Numbered from the stretch's first letter, positions 36,900 through 46,918 are shown. The stretch is 64,000 nt of DNA from Paraconexibacter antarcticus (GCF_024220175.1 NZ_CP098502.1:2728001-2792000); one strand, 5' to 3'. Notes: a model not told the origin generated them from the letters alone. Numbers and translations: made by a program.

Positions 36900-36935
36900 C
36901 GATTCGTGACGGTCCGCGCACTCATACGTTCGTCC
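36900..36935 (-). promoter_or_regulatory. ECF-like promoter element, copy 2
   Basis: Same two 15-base blocks as copy 1 (36900-36914 and 36921-36935), here 6 bases apart. On the minus strand CGAAC and CGTC are separated by 16 bases. It lies about 60 bases upstream of the first gene of the Ala/Pro protein-haem protein-apbE operon. Confidence 0.6.
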
Positions 36936-37018
36936 AGGTGGGCCCGGGAGCGGCGTGCGCTCTCGTGCCGCCGTGACGTGTTCCGGACCAGACGCCGCCC
37001 GCGTCGGCGCCGCGTGGG

Positions 37019-37885
37019 TCAGCGAGCCCGCCGGCCCCCGACGGTGACGACGCGGCTCGTCGCCAGCGGCGTCCAGCCGTCCCGGCCGACGAGGACGACG
37101 CGTACACGGCTGCCCGCCCGCGCCGCGAACGTCGCCTCCGAGACGTAGTCGAGCTGCGTCGTGCGCGTCGGCCACCAGCCGAAGTGCTCGCGGCTGCGGA
37201 CCTGGAGAGTCACGCGGCCGTAGGGGAGGGACGGCACGACGGTGACCGCGACCCCCCGTCGCGTGGCGCGGACCTCGACCCGGCGGCTCGTGACGGCGAG
37301 GGGGCGGCGCTCGCTGGCGCCGCCCGGGCCGGCGGCGAGGTAGTCGCCCGCGGCCGTCACCGCCGCCGCGACGCGCCAGTGCCCGTCCGGGCCAGGCGTC
37401 GCCGTCGCGACCGTCAGCGGACCGGCGGCGGCGATGCGCTGCACGCGCACCGGCTGCGCAGGGTCCGCCGTCCGCCCGCTGAACTCGACGGTGCTCCCGG
37501 CGGGGATCGCCGCCACCGGGAGCGGATCGAGCGACACCGCGCGCACGTCGACCTCGCCGGTCATCCCGGCGTGGATCGAGCAGTGGTACGGCGCCGGCCC
37601 GAGCGCGTCGAAGCGCCGCGCGAAGGTCGCCCCCGGCGGGAGCTCGTCGGAGGCGAAGGTCCCGTCGTCCGCGGTGACGGTGTGCGTCCGTTCGCTCACG
37701 TTCTCCCAGGTGACGGTCTCGCCCGGGAGGACGTCCACGGGGCTCGGGCCGAACGCCGCGAACTGGATGTTCACCCCGGTCGGCGACGCGGGCGCCGCCG
37801 GCCCCGTCTCCGTCGCGCCGGCGGCGCCGGGCACGGCGAGGATCCCGGCGACCGCCAGGGCCCGCGTCAGGCGCGGTCGCCGCAT
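37019..37885 (-). CDS. Secreted cupredoxin with C-terminal beta-domain extension
   Basis: A 288-residue exported protein. After the signal peptide (LTRALAVAGILAVPGAAGA) comes a type-1 copper domain with His in RTHTVTADD and the amicyanin-like loop Cys-x2-His-x2-Met in YHCSIHAGM. Residues beyond ~120 form a second, beta-rich region (probably Ig-like, ending VVLVGRDGWTPLATSR) with no obvious ligand sites. It starts ten bases after the stop of another cupredoxin gene, so the two are co-transcribed. Likely role: electron shuttle at the cell surface, possibly from or to the haem membrane protein encoded downstream; a copper-resistance role is an alternative. Confidence 0.85.
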   Translation of the reverse strand: MRRPRLTRALAVAGILAVPGAAGATETGPAAPASPTGVNIQFAAFGPSPVDVLPGETVTWENVSERTHTVTADDGTFASDELPPGATFARRFDALGPAPYHCSIHAGMTGEVDVRAVSLDPLPVAAIPAGSTVEFSGRTADPAQPVRVQRIAAAGPLTVATATPGPDGHWRVAAAVTAAGDYLAAGPGGASERRPLAVTSRRVEVRATRRGVAVTVVPSLPYGRVTLQVRSREHFGWWPTRTTQLDYVSEATFAARAGSRVRVVLVGRDGWTPLATSRVVTVGGRRAR

Positions 37886-37895
37886 GCGCCCCGGC

Positions 37896-38441
37896 CTACC
37901 TGACCTGCACCTCGGCCTGCATCCACGGATGGATGATGCACATGAAGTAGAGCGTCGTCCCGGCCTTCGCCGTGACCTTCAGGTCGATGTGCTCCCCCTT
38001 CTTGCCGGCGCCCGTCACGCCCGAGTCGCCCGGGCGGTCGACGTTCGGCGGCATGTTCTGCCCGACGCCGTTCTCCAGGAACTGGAACTTCGGCGGCGCG
38101 TTGCTGTTCGGGTCGGCGCCGTGCGCCTTGCCGAGCTTGTCGCAGATCCGGCAGTTGAACGACTTGGGGTAGTCGGTCTTCTTCACGACGGTGAACGTGT
38201 GCGGCCCTTCGGTCGCGACGGTGTTCACGATGTGCAGCGTCCCGCCGGACCTCACCCGGTAGACGTCCTTGTCCCAGCGAAGGCCGTCCTGGACGTAGCG
38301 GTTCTTCACGAACTTCACCGACGTGGACTGCTTGATCGTGACGGTGGAGGGGGCGGTGGCGCTGCCGGCGGCCATTGCCCCGCCCGCCATCCCCAGGACG
38401 CTCACCCCTGCGAGCGTCGCGATGAGCCTGCGATGGAACAT
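37896..38441 (-). CDS. Secreted cupredoxin-like protein
   Basis: 181 residues with a signal peptide (LIATLAGVSVLGMAGGAMA). Copper ligands are predicted as His in GPHTFTVV and Cys, His, Met in FMCIIHPWMQ (amicyanin-type C-x2-H-x2-M loop). A large insertion between the ligand segments contains CRICDK, a second CxxC pair, plus an Asn/Pro-rich loop, so it is bigger than simple amicyanins and may bind a second metal or carry a disulfide. GGGAGGA ribosome site upstream. First of a two-gene cupredoxin operon. The 200-base gap to proA holds only promoter-like sequence. Confidence 0.83.
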   Translation of the reverse strand: MFHRRLIATLAGVSVLGMAGGAMAAGSATAPSTVTIKQSTSVKFVKNRYVQDGLRWDKDVYRVRSGGTLHIVNTVATEGPHTFTVVKKTDYPKSFNCRICDKLGKAHGADPNSNAPPKFQFLENGVGQNMPPNVDRPGDSGVTGAGKKGEHIDLKVTAKAGTTLYFMCIIHPWMQAEVQVR

Positions 38442-38641
38442 CCCCGTGTCCTCCCTGCGCCGCAGCGCGGCGCCTCTCGTTGCCTGGACTGAACCCCCCG
38501 CTCCGGTCCACTTGCAGGTCTAACGGGGGACACGTCTGAGATCAACCTTCTTGTGTCAGGTGAGTGACGTGCCCGGCCGGGCCGTGCGCGGGGCCTGCGG
38601 AAGCCCTCGCGCGCACCGGTGCGGTGGGTACCCTTGGCGGC

Positions 38642-39916
38642 ATGGCCACGACCGCCGCGTCCGTCACCGACACCTGCCTCCGCGCCCAGGCTGCGGCCCG
38701 CGAGCTGGCGGCGGTCCCGTCGACCGTCAAGGATGCGGCGCTGGAGGCGATCGCCGCCGCGCTCGTCGACCGGACGCCCGAGATCCTCGACGCGAACGCG
38801 CGGGACATGGAGGCGGGCCGGGAGGCCGGGCTCACGACCGCGCTGCTCGACCGCCTGCAGCTCACCGAGGCCCGCATCGCCGCGATCGCCGGCCAGGTGC
38901 GGGACATCGCCGCGCTCGCCGACCCGGTCGGGGAAGTCGTGGGCGGCGAGCGCCTGCCGAACGGCCTGGACCTCACGAAGGTCCGCGTCCCGCTCGGCGT
39001 CGTCGCGGTCGTCTACGAGGCCCGGCCGAACGTCACGATCGACGCCGCCGCCCTCTGCCTGAAGTCCGGCAACGCGATCGTCCTGCGCGGCTCCTCGTCC
39101 GCGGCCCGCTCCAACGCGGTCCTCGCGACGATCGCCGGCGAGGCCGCGACGGCCGTGGGCGTCCCCGACGGCGCGATCTCGCTCGTCGCGGGCGGCGGCC
39201 GCGAGGAGCTCGCCGAGCTCGCGACGCAGACCGGCGTCGTCGACCTCATCATCCCGCGCGGCGGCGAGGGGCTGAAGAACGCGCTGAAGGGCGTCGCCAC
39301 CGTGCCCGTCATCTTCGCCGCCTCCGGCAACTGCCACGTGTACGTCGACGCGACGGCGGACCTCGATGCCGCGCTCGCGATCGTCCTCAACGCGAAGACG
39401 CAGCGGCCCGGCGTCTGCAACGCCGCGGAGACGCTGCTCGTCCACGCGGACGCCGCGCCCGCCTTCCTGCCGCGGGCCCTCGCAGCGCTCCGCGACGCCG
39501 GCGTCGAGCTGCGCGTCGACGGCCGCACCCGCACGCTCGCGGGCGCCGCCGTCGCCGCCGACCTGCTCGACGCGGCCGACGAGGACTGGGACACCGAGTT
39601 CCTCGAGCTCACGCTCGCCGTCGGCGTCGTCGACTCCGTCGCCGAGGCGGTCGCGCACATCAACCGGCACGGCTCCGGCCACTCGGAGGCCATCGTGACC
39701 GGCGACGTCGCCGCCGCGCGCCTGTTCGAGCGGGCCGTCGACGCCGCCTGCGTCTACGTCAACGCCTCCACCCGCTTCACCGACGGCGGCGAGTTCGGCA
39801 TGGGCGCCGAGATCGGCAACTCGACGCAGAAGCTCCATGCGCGCGGCCCGATCGGCCTGCGCGAGCTCTGCACGACGAAGTACGTCGTCCGCGGCGACGG
39901 GCACGTGCGGTCCTAG
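38642..39916 (+). CDS. proA: Gamma-glutamyl phosphate reductase
   Basis: Second step of proline synthesis: NADPH reduction of glutamyl phosphate to the semialdehyde. 424 residues; begins ATTAASVTDTCLRAQ, contains VPLGVVAVVYEARPNVT, ALCLKSGNAIVLRG, catalytic Cys in RPGVCNAAETLL (near residue 258) and GAEIGNSTQKLHARGP. ATG-38642 has TACCCT seven bases upstream, giving proA its own probably leaderless promoter now that it is separated from proB. The 200 bases between this gene and the divergent cupredoxin operon hold no further gene. nadD follows after 27 bases. Confidence 0.96.
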   Translation: MATTAASVTDTCLRAQAAARELAAVPSTVKDAALEAIAAALVDRTPEILDANARDMEAGREAGLTTALLDRLQLTEARIAAIAGQVRDIAALADPVGEVVGGERLPNGLDLTKVRVPLGVVAVVYEARPNVTIDAAALCLKSGNAIVLRGSSSAARSNAVLATIAGEAATAVGVPDGAISLVAGGGREELAELATQTGVVDLIIPRGGEGLKNALKGVATVPVIFAASGNCHVYVDATADLDAALAIVLNAKTQRPGVCNAAETLLVHADAAPAFLPRALAALRDAGVELRVDGRTRTLAGAAVAADLLDAADEDWDTEFLELTLAVGVVDSVAEAVAHINRHGSGHSEAIVTGDVAAARLFERAVDAACVYVNASTRFTDGGEFGMGAEIGNSTQKLHARGPIGLRELCTTKYVVRGDGHVRS

Positions 39917-39943
39917 CGGCCCCCGGCGCCCGGACCCAGCGCG

Positions 39944-40546
39944 ATGGCCCGGATCGGGATCCTCGGCGGGACGTTCAACCCGCCGCACATCGGCCACCTC
40001 GTCATGGCGCAGGAGGCGCACGACCAGCTCGGGCTCGACCGCGTCCTGCTCATGCCGGTCCACACGCCGCCGCACAAGGAGCTGGCGCACGACCCCGGCG
40101 CCGACGTCCGGGCGGAGCTGTGCCGGCTCGCGGTGGCCGGCGACCCGCGCCTGGCCGTGAGCACCTTCGAGGTCGAGCGGCCCGGTCCGTCCTACACGGT
40201 CCAGACGCTCCGGGCGCTCACCGCCGCACGGCCCGACGACGAGCTGACCTTCATCGTCGGCGGGGACATGGCGCACTCCCTCCCGACCTGGAGGGAGCCC
40301 GGCGAGCTGCTCCGCCTCGCGACGCTCGCCGTCGCCGAGCGCGCCGGCGTGCACCGGGAGGACATCGCCGAGCGGCTGCGCGAGCTCGACCCGCCGGAGG
40401 GCTCCGTGCGGTTCTTCGCGATGCCCCGGATCGACGTCTCGAGCTCGGACATCCGGCAGCGGATCGCCGCCGGCCGCCCGATCCGCCACCTCGTCCCGGC
40501 CGAGGTCGCCGCGTACGTCGACGCCCACGGCCTGTACCGTCTGTGA
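39944..40546 (+). CDS. nadD: Nicotinate-nucleotide adenylyltransferase
   Basis: Makes deamido-NAD from nicotinate mononucleotide and ATP in NAD synthesis. 200 residues: nucleotidyl-transferase motif GILGGTFNPPHIGHLVMA, substrate-site VHTPPHKEL, FIVGGDMAHSLPTWREP, and the second ATP site VSSSDIRQRIAAGRPIRHLVP. It lies between proA and rsfS, the standard order. The stop is followed one base later by the GTG of rsfS. Confidence 0.96.
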   Translation: MARIGILGGTFNPPHIGHLVMAQEAHDQLGLDRVLLMPVHTPPHKELAHDPGADVRAELCRLAVAGDPRLAVSTFEVERPGPSYTVQTLRALTAARPDDELTFIVGGDMAHSLPTWREPGELLRLATLAVAERAGVHREDIAERLRELDPPEGSVRFFAMPRIDVSSSDIRQRIAAGRPIRHLVPAEVAAYVDAHGLYRL

Positions 40547-40547
40547 C

Positions 40548-40955
40548 GTGAATCCCGAGGAGCTCACCCAGGCGATCGCCGCCTTCGCCGCCGACAAGAA
40601 GGCCATCGACCCGATCGCGCTCGACCTGCGCGGCGTCGCCGGCTACACGGACGTCTTCGTCATCTGCACCGGCAACACCGAGCGCCAGGTGAAGGCGATC
40701 CACGACGGCATCAACGAGGGCATGAAGAAGGAGCACGGCATCCTGCCGCGCCGCGTCGAGGGCACCGGCGAGTCCACCTGGGTCCTGCTCGACTACCTCG
40801 ACGTCGTCGTCCACGTCTTCACCCCGGAGACGCGCGAGTTCTACCGGCTCGAGCAGCTCTGGGGCGACGTGGAGCGGATCACGCTCGACCTCCCGGCGCC
40901 CGTCGCCTCCTCGGTGCTTGACCCCGGCTCCGCAGCGCCGCTCGACGCCGGATAG
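40548..40955 (+). CDS. rsfS: Ribosomal silencing factor RsfS
   Basis: Binds L14 and blocks 30S-50S joining when nutrients run low. 135 residues: DKKAIDPIALDLRGV, YTDVFVICTGNTERQVKAI, then VEGTGESTWVLLDYLDVVVHVF and YRLEQLWGD, all family hallmarks. It has a short Pro/Ser/Ala extension after the domain. Coupled to nadD by a one-base gap. Confidence 0.95.
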   Translation: MNPEELTQAIAAFAADKKAIDPIALDLRGVAGYTDVFVICTGNTERQVKAIHDGINEGMKKEHGILPRRVEGTGESTWVLLDYLDVVVHVFTPETREFYRLEQLWGDVERITLDLPAPVASSVLDPGSAAPLDAG

Positions 40956-40965
40956 GCTCGTTTCC

Positions 40966-41709
40966 ATGAGCGAGCAGGTGGCCCTGATCACCGGTGGGGC
41001 CAGCGGCTTCGGCCGGGACCTGACCGCGACGCTGAGCGCCCGCGGGGTGCGCGTGGTCGTCTGCGACGTGGACGAGGACGGGGGCCGGGCGGCGGCGCAG
41101 GTCCCCGGGGCGCTGTTCGTCCGCTGCGACGTCGGCGACCCCGAGCAGAACGCAGCGGCCGTCGACGCGGCGGTCGGCATGTACGGCGGCCTCGACATGG
41201 CCTTCCTCAACGCCGGGGTCGTCACCGGTACCGGGCTCGGCCGGGACTTCGACCTCACGGCCTACCGGCGCGCGATGAGCGTCAACCTCGACGGCGTCGT
41301 CTTCGGCATCAACGCCGTCCTGCCGGTCATGCAGGAGCGCGGCGGCGGCTCGATCGTCTGCACCGCGTCGCTCGCGGGGCTCACCGCGGTGCCGATGGAC
41401 CCGATCTACTCGGCGAACAAGCACGCGGTCGTCGGCCTCGTGCGCTCGCTCGCGCCGGCCCTCGCCGGTGACGGCATCCGTATCAACGCGGTCTGCCCGG
41501 GGTTCGCCGAGACCGCGATCATCGGCCCGATCCGCGACGTGCTCGTCGGTCAGGGGCTCCCGATCATCCCCGTCGAGCAGGTGACCGAGACGGTCGTCGG
41601 CCTCTTCGACGGCGACATGTCGGGCGAGTGCTGGTTCGTGCAGGCCGGCCGCGAGAGCCAGCCCTTCGGCTTCCGCGGCATCCCCGGGCCGCGCGCCGAA
41701 CCGGCCTAG
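40966..41709 (+). CDS. Short-chain dehydrogenase/reductase
   Basis: NAD(H)-type classical SDR, 247 residues. TGGASGFGRDL cofactor loop, Asp at the end of strand 2 (VVVCDVDEDGG) indicating NAD preference, NAG motif FLNAGVVTGTG, active-site Ser in CTASLAGLT and YSANKHAVVG (YxxxK). TAGGCT seven bases before ATG-40966 suggests its own leaderless transcript, though it follows rsfS closely. Its stop overlaps that of the convergent hydrolase by three bases. Substrate unknown. Confidence 0.88.
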   Translation: MSEQVALITGGASGFGRDLTATLSARGVRVVVCDVDEDGGRAAAQVPGALFVRCDVGDPEQNAAAVDAAVGMYGGLDMAFLNAGVVTGTGLGRDFDLTAYRRAMSVNLDGVVFGINAVLPVMQERGGGSIVCTASLAGLTAVPMDPIYSANKHAVVGLVRSLAPALAGDGIRINAVCPGFAETAIIGPIRDVLVGQGLPIIPVEQVTETVVGLFDGDMSGECWFVQAGRESQPFGFRGIPGPRAEPA

Positions 41710-42857
41710 AGCGCGACCGCCGCCGCGGGCTCGCGCATGAGGTCGCGCATCTCGCGCAGGTAGGTGCCGCGCCCGACGTGGAGGACGTGGCTGCCGGGGA
41801 ACCAGCGCAGCCGCGGCCGGTCCCAGTGCTCCCACAGCAGCCTCGCCTGCTCGGGCGGGGCGAGCCGGTCGCCGAGGCCGCCGATGATCATGCGGCGGTC
41901 CTTCGGGACGAGCGGCGCGTACGTCAGAGGGGAGTGGACCGCGAGCGCGTCGCTCAGCAGCTCCCCCTCGACGAGCCCCGCGCGCCGGGCGAGGCCGAGC
42001 GCCGCGCTCGCGGGGAACCACTCGCGCAGCAGCTGCGGGATGTAGGTCACCGGCGCGTTCGGGATGACGAAGTCCAGCCGCGGCTCGACCGCGGCGAGCA
42101 GGGCGCTCGTGTAGCCGCCGAGCGAGAGCCCCGTCACCCCGACGCGCGGCGAGCCCTCCGCCTCGAGGTGGTCGAGGAAGATGCGGAAGTCGTGCACCGC
42201 GTGGAGCATCGCCTCGTTGAACTGGGCGAATCCCCGGCTGAAGAGCTCGGTGCCGTCGAGCGGGGTGACGGCGCCGCTGCGGCGTCCGTGGAACGGCAGC
42301 GTGTAGAGCAGGACGTCGTAGCCCTGCGCGAAGAACCAGCCGAGCTCGAAGAAGCGCGTGTTGAACCAGTGCGGCGAGGCGCCGAAGCCGTGGATGACGC
42401 AGAGGGTGGGGCGGGGCCCCTCGTCGTGCCGCCAGTGCTGGGCCCATGCGGTGCGGTTCGCGACGGCCGCCGCGTAGTCCTCGCGCAGGCCGGGGTGGTG
42501 CGAGCGGTAGGGGCTGAGGAAGCTCAGCGTCGCGGCGTGGCCGCCGTCGAGGGCGGGGAGCCGGCCGCCGCGCTTCGTGGTGACGCGGACGCCGTCCGGC
42601 GGCCGGAGGAAGACCGCGTCGCGGTCCGCGGCGGCGGCGAGCTCGGCGAAGTACTCAAGGCGCGCGCGCTCCTGCCGGCGGTCGGTCCGGGCGAGGGACG
42701 GGAACATCGCCGCGGCGAGCACGGAGGCCACGCCGGTGCGCAGCGCGAGGTCGCTGAGGACCGTCCCTTCGTAGACGATCCGCGCGACGGGCGAGAGGTC
42801 CGAGGCGGACGGGAGCCCCGTCGCGCCGGGCGTCGGGACGGGGACGTCGGGGGCCAT
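41706..42857 (-). CDS. Alpha/beta hydrolase
   Basis: A 383-residue serine hydrolase. Oxyanion motif CVIHGFGASPHW, nucleophile elbow GVTGLSLGGYTS, acid residue likely the Asp in IIGGLGDRLAPPEQ and base His in FPGSHVLHVG. The N-terminal ~100 residues are an extra helical region without a signal peptide. The length and the GFGASPHWFNTRFFELGW segment recall dienelactone-hydrolase/acetyl-esterase-like families, but the substrate is open. TATGTT six bases before the ATG again suggests no leader. Convergent with the SDR gene upstream on the plus strand. Confidence 0.82.
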   Translation of the reverse strand: MAPDVPVPTPGATGLPSASDLSPVARIVYEGTVLSDLALRTGVASVLAAAMFPSLARTDRRQERARLEYFAELAAAADRDAVFLRPPDGVRVTTKRGGRLPALDGGHAATLSFLSPYRSHHPGLREDYAAAVANRTAWAQHWRHDEGPRPTLCVIHGFGASPHWFNTRFFELGWFFAQGYDVLLYTLPFHGRRSGAVTPLDGTELFSRGFAQFNEAMLHAVHDFRIFLDHLEAEGSPRVGVTGLSLGGYTSALLAAVEPRLDFVIPNAPVTYIPQLLREWFPASAALGLARRAGLVEGELLSDALAVHSPLTYAPLVPKDRRMIIGGLGDRLAPPEQARLLWEHWDRPRLRWFPGSHVLHVGRGTYLREMRDLMREPAAAVAL

Positions 42858-42962
42858 CGCGGCAACATACCAAGCGCCCGGTCGGTTCCTTCCGAGCGCG
42901 GATGTGACCGCATCGTGACCGAAGGGCCGGGAAAAGCCCAGCGTGGGCTACCATTTGGGGTG

Positions 42963-43064
42963 ATGGTCGTCTCCGCAGCCCTGACGCATGCCCGTTCCCA
43001 CGCCCCGCGCGTGCTGTTCGGCCGTGCTCGGGCCCGGTCGGGATCTCGTTCAGCCCTTCGCTGA
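42963..43064 (+). CDS. Possible leader peptide upstream of fusA (33 aa)
   Basis: A 33-codon frame (MVVSAALTHARSHAP...) rich in Arg, Ala and Ser starts eight bases after a TACCAT box at 42949-42954, exactly the placement seen at leaderless genes in this window, and ends 217 bases before fusA. The 424-base gap otherwise holds no gene. It may be a translated leader that controls fusA, or just the first frame in a long untranslated leader. Evidence is positional only. Confidence 0.35.
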   Translation: MVVSAALTHARSHAPRVLFGRARARSGSRSALR

Positions 43065-43181
43065 TCGGGCGTAGCGCCGGCCGCCGAAACGGTGGTCCGC
43101 TCCGTCCGACACGCAGCGCCGTCGCGTCCCTCCAACGCGAAACGGGTTGCCGCCCGCGCCCCGATCGCCAGGGGACGGGAC

Positions 43182-43236
43182 GACCAGATGCGGCCTCTGG
43201 TCGCCGGCGACAAGTTCGCGGAGCACCCGGCTCCGC
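43182..43236 (+). promoter_or_regulatory. Two hairpins in the fusA leader
   Basis: GACCAGA (43182-43188) pairs with TCTGGTC (43196-43202), and GCGGAGC (43218-43224) with GCTCCGC (43230-43236). They lie 46-100 bases before the fusA ATG, downstream of the putative leader peptide. Such paired stems could modulate fusA translation or transcription; there is no matching known riboswitch. Confidence 0.35.
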
Positions 43237-43281
43237 ACCCCATACGTCAAGCATCGAAAGCCGAAAGCCGAAGTCATCACC

Positions 43282-45378
<2,097 letters not shown>

Positions 45379-45400
45379 TCACCCCAGCAGGAGTGTGACG

Positions 45401-45451
45401 CGGCCCGGGCCGGGCGACGGCGCAGCGATGCGCCGCCGCTCGCCCGGGCCG
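45401..45451 (+). terminator. GC-rich terminator hairpin after fusA
   Basis: An imperfect stem of about 22 bp joins CGGCCCGGGC (from 45401) with GCCCGGGCCG (to 45451), closing through GACGGCGCA/TGCGCCGCC over a GCGA tetraloop. It starts 22 bases after the fusA stop. No T-tract. Confidence 0.6.
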
Positions 45452-45526
45452 TTCGTCGTCCGGGGGCCGATCCGTTCACGGCCGGCGCGCGTTCGACCGG
45501 CCGGCGGGGCGGGTAGCCCCTCCGGC

Positions 45527-45709
45527 ATGGATGGGGACGAACCGGAGGTGCTGCGTGACGATCAGGCCGAGCGGGAGGCCGCGGAGCGCGCGCACGCCGA
45601 GGACGCCACGACGCGCGCCGGGGAGCTCGCCGCGCTGCGCCGCGCGGAGAAGGCCGACTACCTCAAGGGCCGCCTCGAGGACCAGGTGGAGGCCGACGCC
45701 GCTGACTGA
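45527..45709 (+). CDS. Small acidic helical protein (60 aa), unknown
   Basis: Sixty residues, very rich in Ala, Glu, Asp and Arg (for example DDQAEREAAERAHAED), so likely a single long charged helix. TAGCCC seven bases before the ATG fits the leaderless pattern. No Cys, membrane segment or known motif. It stands alone between the fusA terminator and a minus-strand gene. Coding is moderately supported by codon bias. Confidence 0.5.
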   Translation: MDGDEPEVLRDDQAEREAAERAHAEDATTRAGELAALRRAEKADYLKGRLEDQVEADAAD

Positions 45710-45748
45710 CCCCGCGGGGGACGAGGGCAGCCGGGCGCGGACGACCGT

Positions 45749-46198
45749 TCAGGTCCGGATCGGCGGTCCGGGTTCCGCGGCGGGGCCGACGTAGAACCAC
45801 TGTCCGTCCTCGCGGACGAACGCGCTGGTCTCGCGCTGCTCGCCGCGGCGGCGGAACGTGGCGTCCCAGTAGCGGGCGACGAACTCGACGGTCCCGGCGT
45901 CGTCGTCGGGTCCGCCGTCCGTCGTGCCGGTGATCTCGAGGCGGCGCCACTCGACGTCGGGATCGAGGACGAGGTCGGCGGCGGCGGGACGCGTCGCCGG
46001 GTGCCAGGTGGCGAGGAGGTACGCGGCGTCGGCCACGGCGAACGCGCTGTAGCGGGAGCGCATCAGCCGCTCGGCCGTCGGCGCGGTCACGCGGCCCGAC
46101 CCGCGTCCCCGGTGGAGAGCGGCGCAACAGGCCGCGAACGCCTCGCCGGAGCCGCAGGGGCAGTCGATCGGCACACGCGCGGGTCCGGTGGCGGTCAC
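45749..46198 (-). CDS. YchJ-like (UPF0225) protein with SEC-C zinc motif
   Basis: 149 residues. The N-terminal SEC-C-type motif CPCGSGEAFAACC is followed by LHRG and the TAERLMRSRYSAF segment that defines the YchJ/UPF0225 family; the rest is an NTF2-like beta cone (YWDATFRRRGEQRETSAF, FVREDGQWFYVGP). SEC-C motifs bind zinc and often contact the ribosome or SecA clients; the role of YchJ itself is not established. GTG-46198 overlaps the stop of the PDZ gene by four bases, so the two are translationally coupled. Confidence 0.88.
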   Translation of the reverse strand: MTATGPARVPIDCPCGSGEAFAACCAALHRGRGSGRVTAPTAERLMRSRYSAFAVADAAYLLATWHPATRPAAADLVLDPDVEWRRLEITGTTDGGPDDDAGTVEFVARYWDATFRRRGEQRETSAFVREDGQWFYVGPAAEPGPPIRT

Positions 46199-46746
46199 GG
46201 GATGCCGGGCTCCTGGATCTCGGCGGTGATCTGCGCGCCGCCCTCGGTCAGCTGCAGCGTCACGGGCGAGCCGAGCGGCAGCCGGCCGAGGATCTCGTCG
46301 ACCTGCCCCGGCGCCGTCACGGCGTGCCCGTTGATCGCGAGGAGGTCCTGCCCCGCGCCGATGCCCACGGAGGTGGCCGGGCTGCCGGGGACGACACCGC
46401 GCACGACGACCCGGTGCCCGGGCGCGCCGGCGAGCTCGAGCCCGAGCGCGTCCGGCCGGCCGGGCGTGGCCGCAGGCCGGTGCGCGGCGGCGACGGGTCC
46501 GGGCGTGCGGTGCGCGTGGCGGGGCGCGGCGATCGACCAGACCGCCGCGGCGGCCACCAGGACCCCGGCGCCGACGGCCGCGATCGTGCGCGGTGAGCGG
46601 CCTCGCGGGACGCGGGCGGGAGCGGGGTCGGGGGCGGGGTCGGGGGCGGGCTCCGTCGCCGGGGCGGAGGCCGGTGCAGATGGGGTGCCGGCCGGCTCGA
46701 GGTCCTCCTCCCAGCCGTCCGACCACAGATGCTTCCGTGGGGTCAT
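46195..46746 (-). CDS. Membrane-anchored PDZ-domain protein
   Basis: 183 residues: Pro/Ala-rich cytoplasmic region with repeated APDPAPDPAPA, a transmembrane helix (IAAVGAGVLVAAAAVWSIA) and an external PDZ domain (VVRGVVPGSPATSVGIGAGQ, then DLLAINGHAVTAPGQV). No protease domain is attached, so it probably binds C-termini of envelope proteins or regulates a separate protease. It begins DGWEEDLEPAG after MTPRKHLWS. Coupled to the downstream YchJ-like gene. Confidence 0.8.
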   Translation of the reverse strand: MTPRKHLWSDGWEEDLEPAGTPSAPASAPATEPAPDPAPDPAPARVPRGRSPRTIAAVGAGVLVAAAAVWSIAAPRHAHRTPGPVAAAHRPAATPGRPDALGLELAGAPGHRVVVRGVVPGSPATSVGIGAGQDLLAINGHAVTAPGQVDEILGRLPLGSPVTLQLTEGGAQITAEIQEPGIP

Positions 46747-46918
46747 ACCGGCGAAAACGTACGCGAGGCCGGTGAGAGGCGCCTAAAGGCGGGTCGCTCA
46801 CGGCGCGCGCGAGGGAGGGGGACCCGCACCGCCTCGAGGGGCGATTCCGTCCCGGAATAGTCCCTGACGACCCGAGTTCCCCGCTGGCCCCGCCGCGAGA
46901 TTCTGGGGCGGAAACGAG

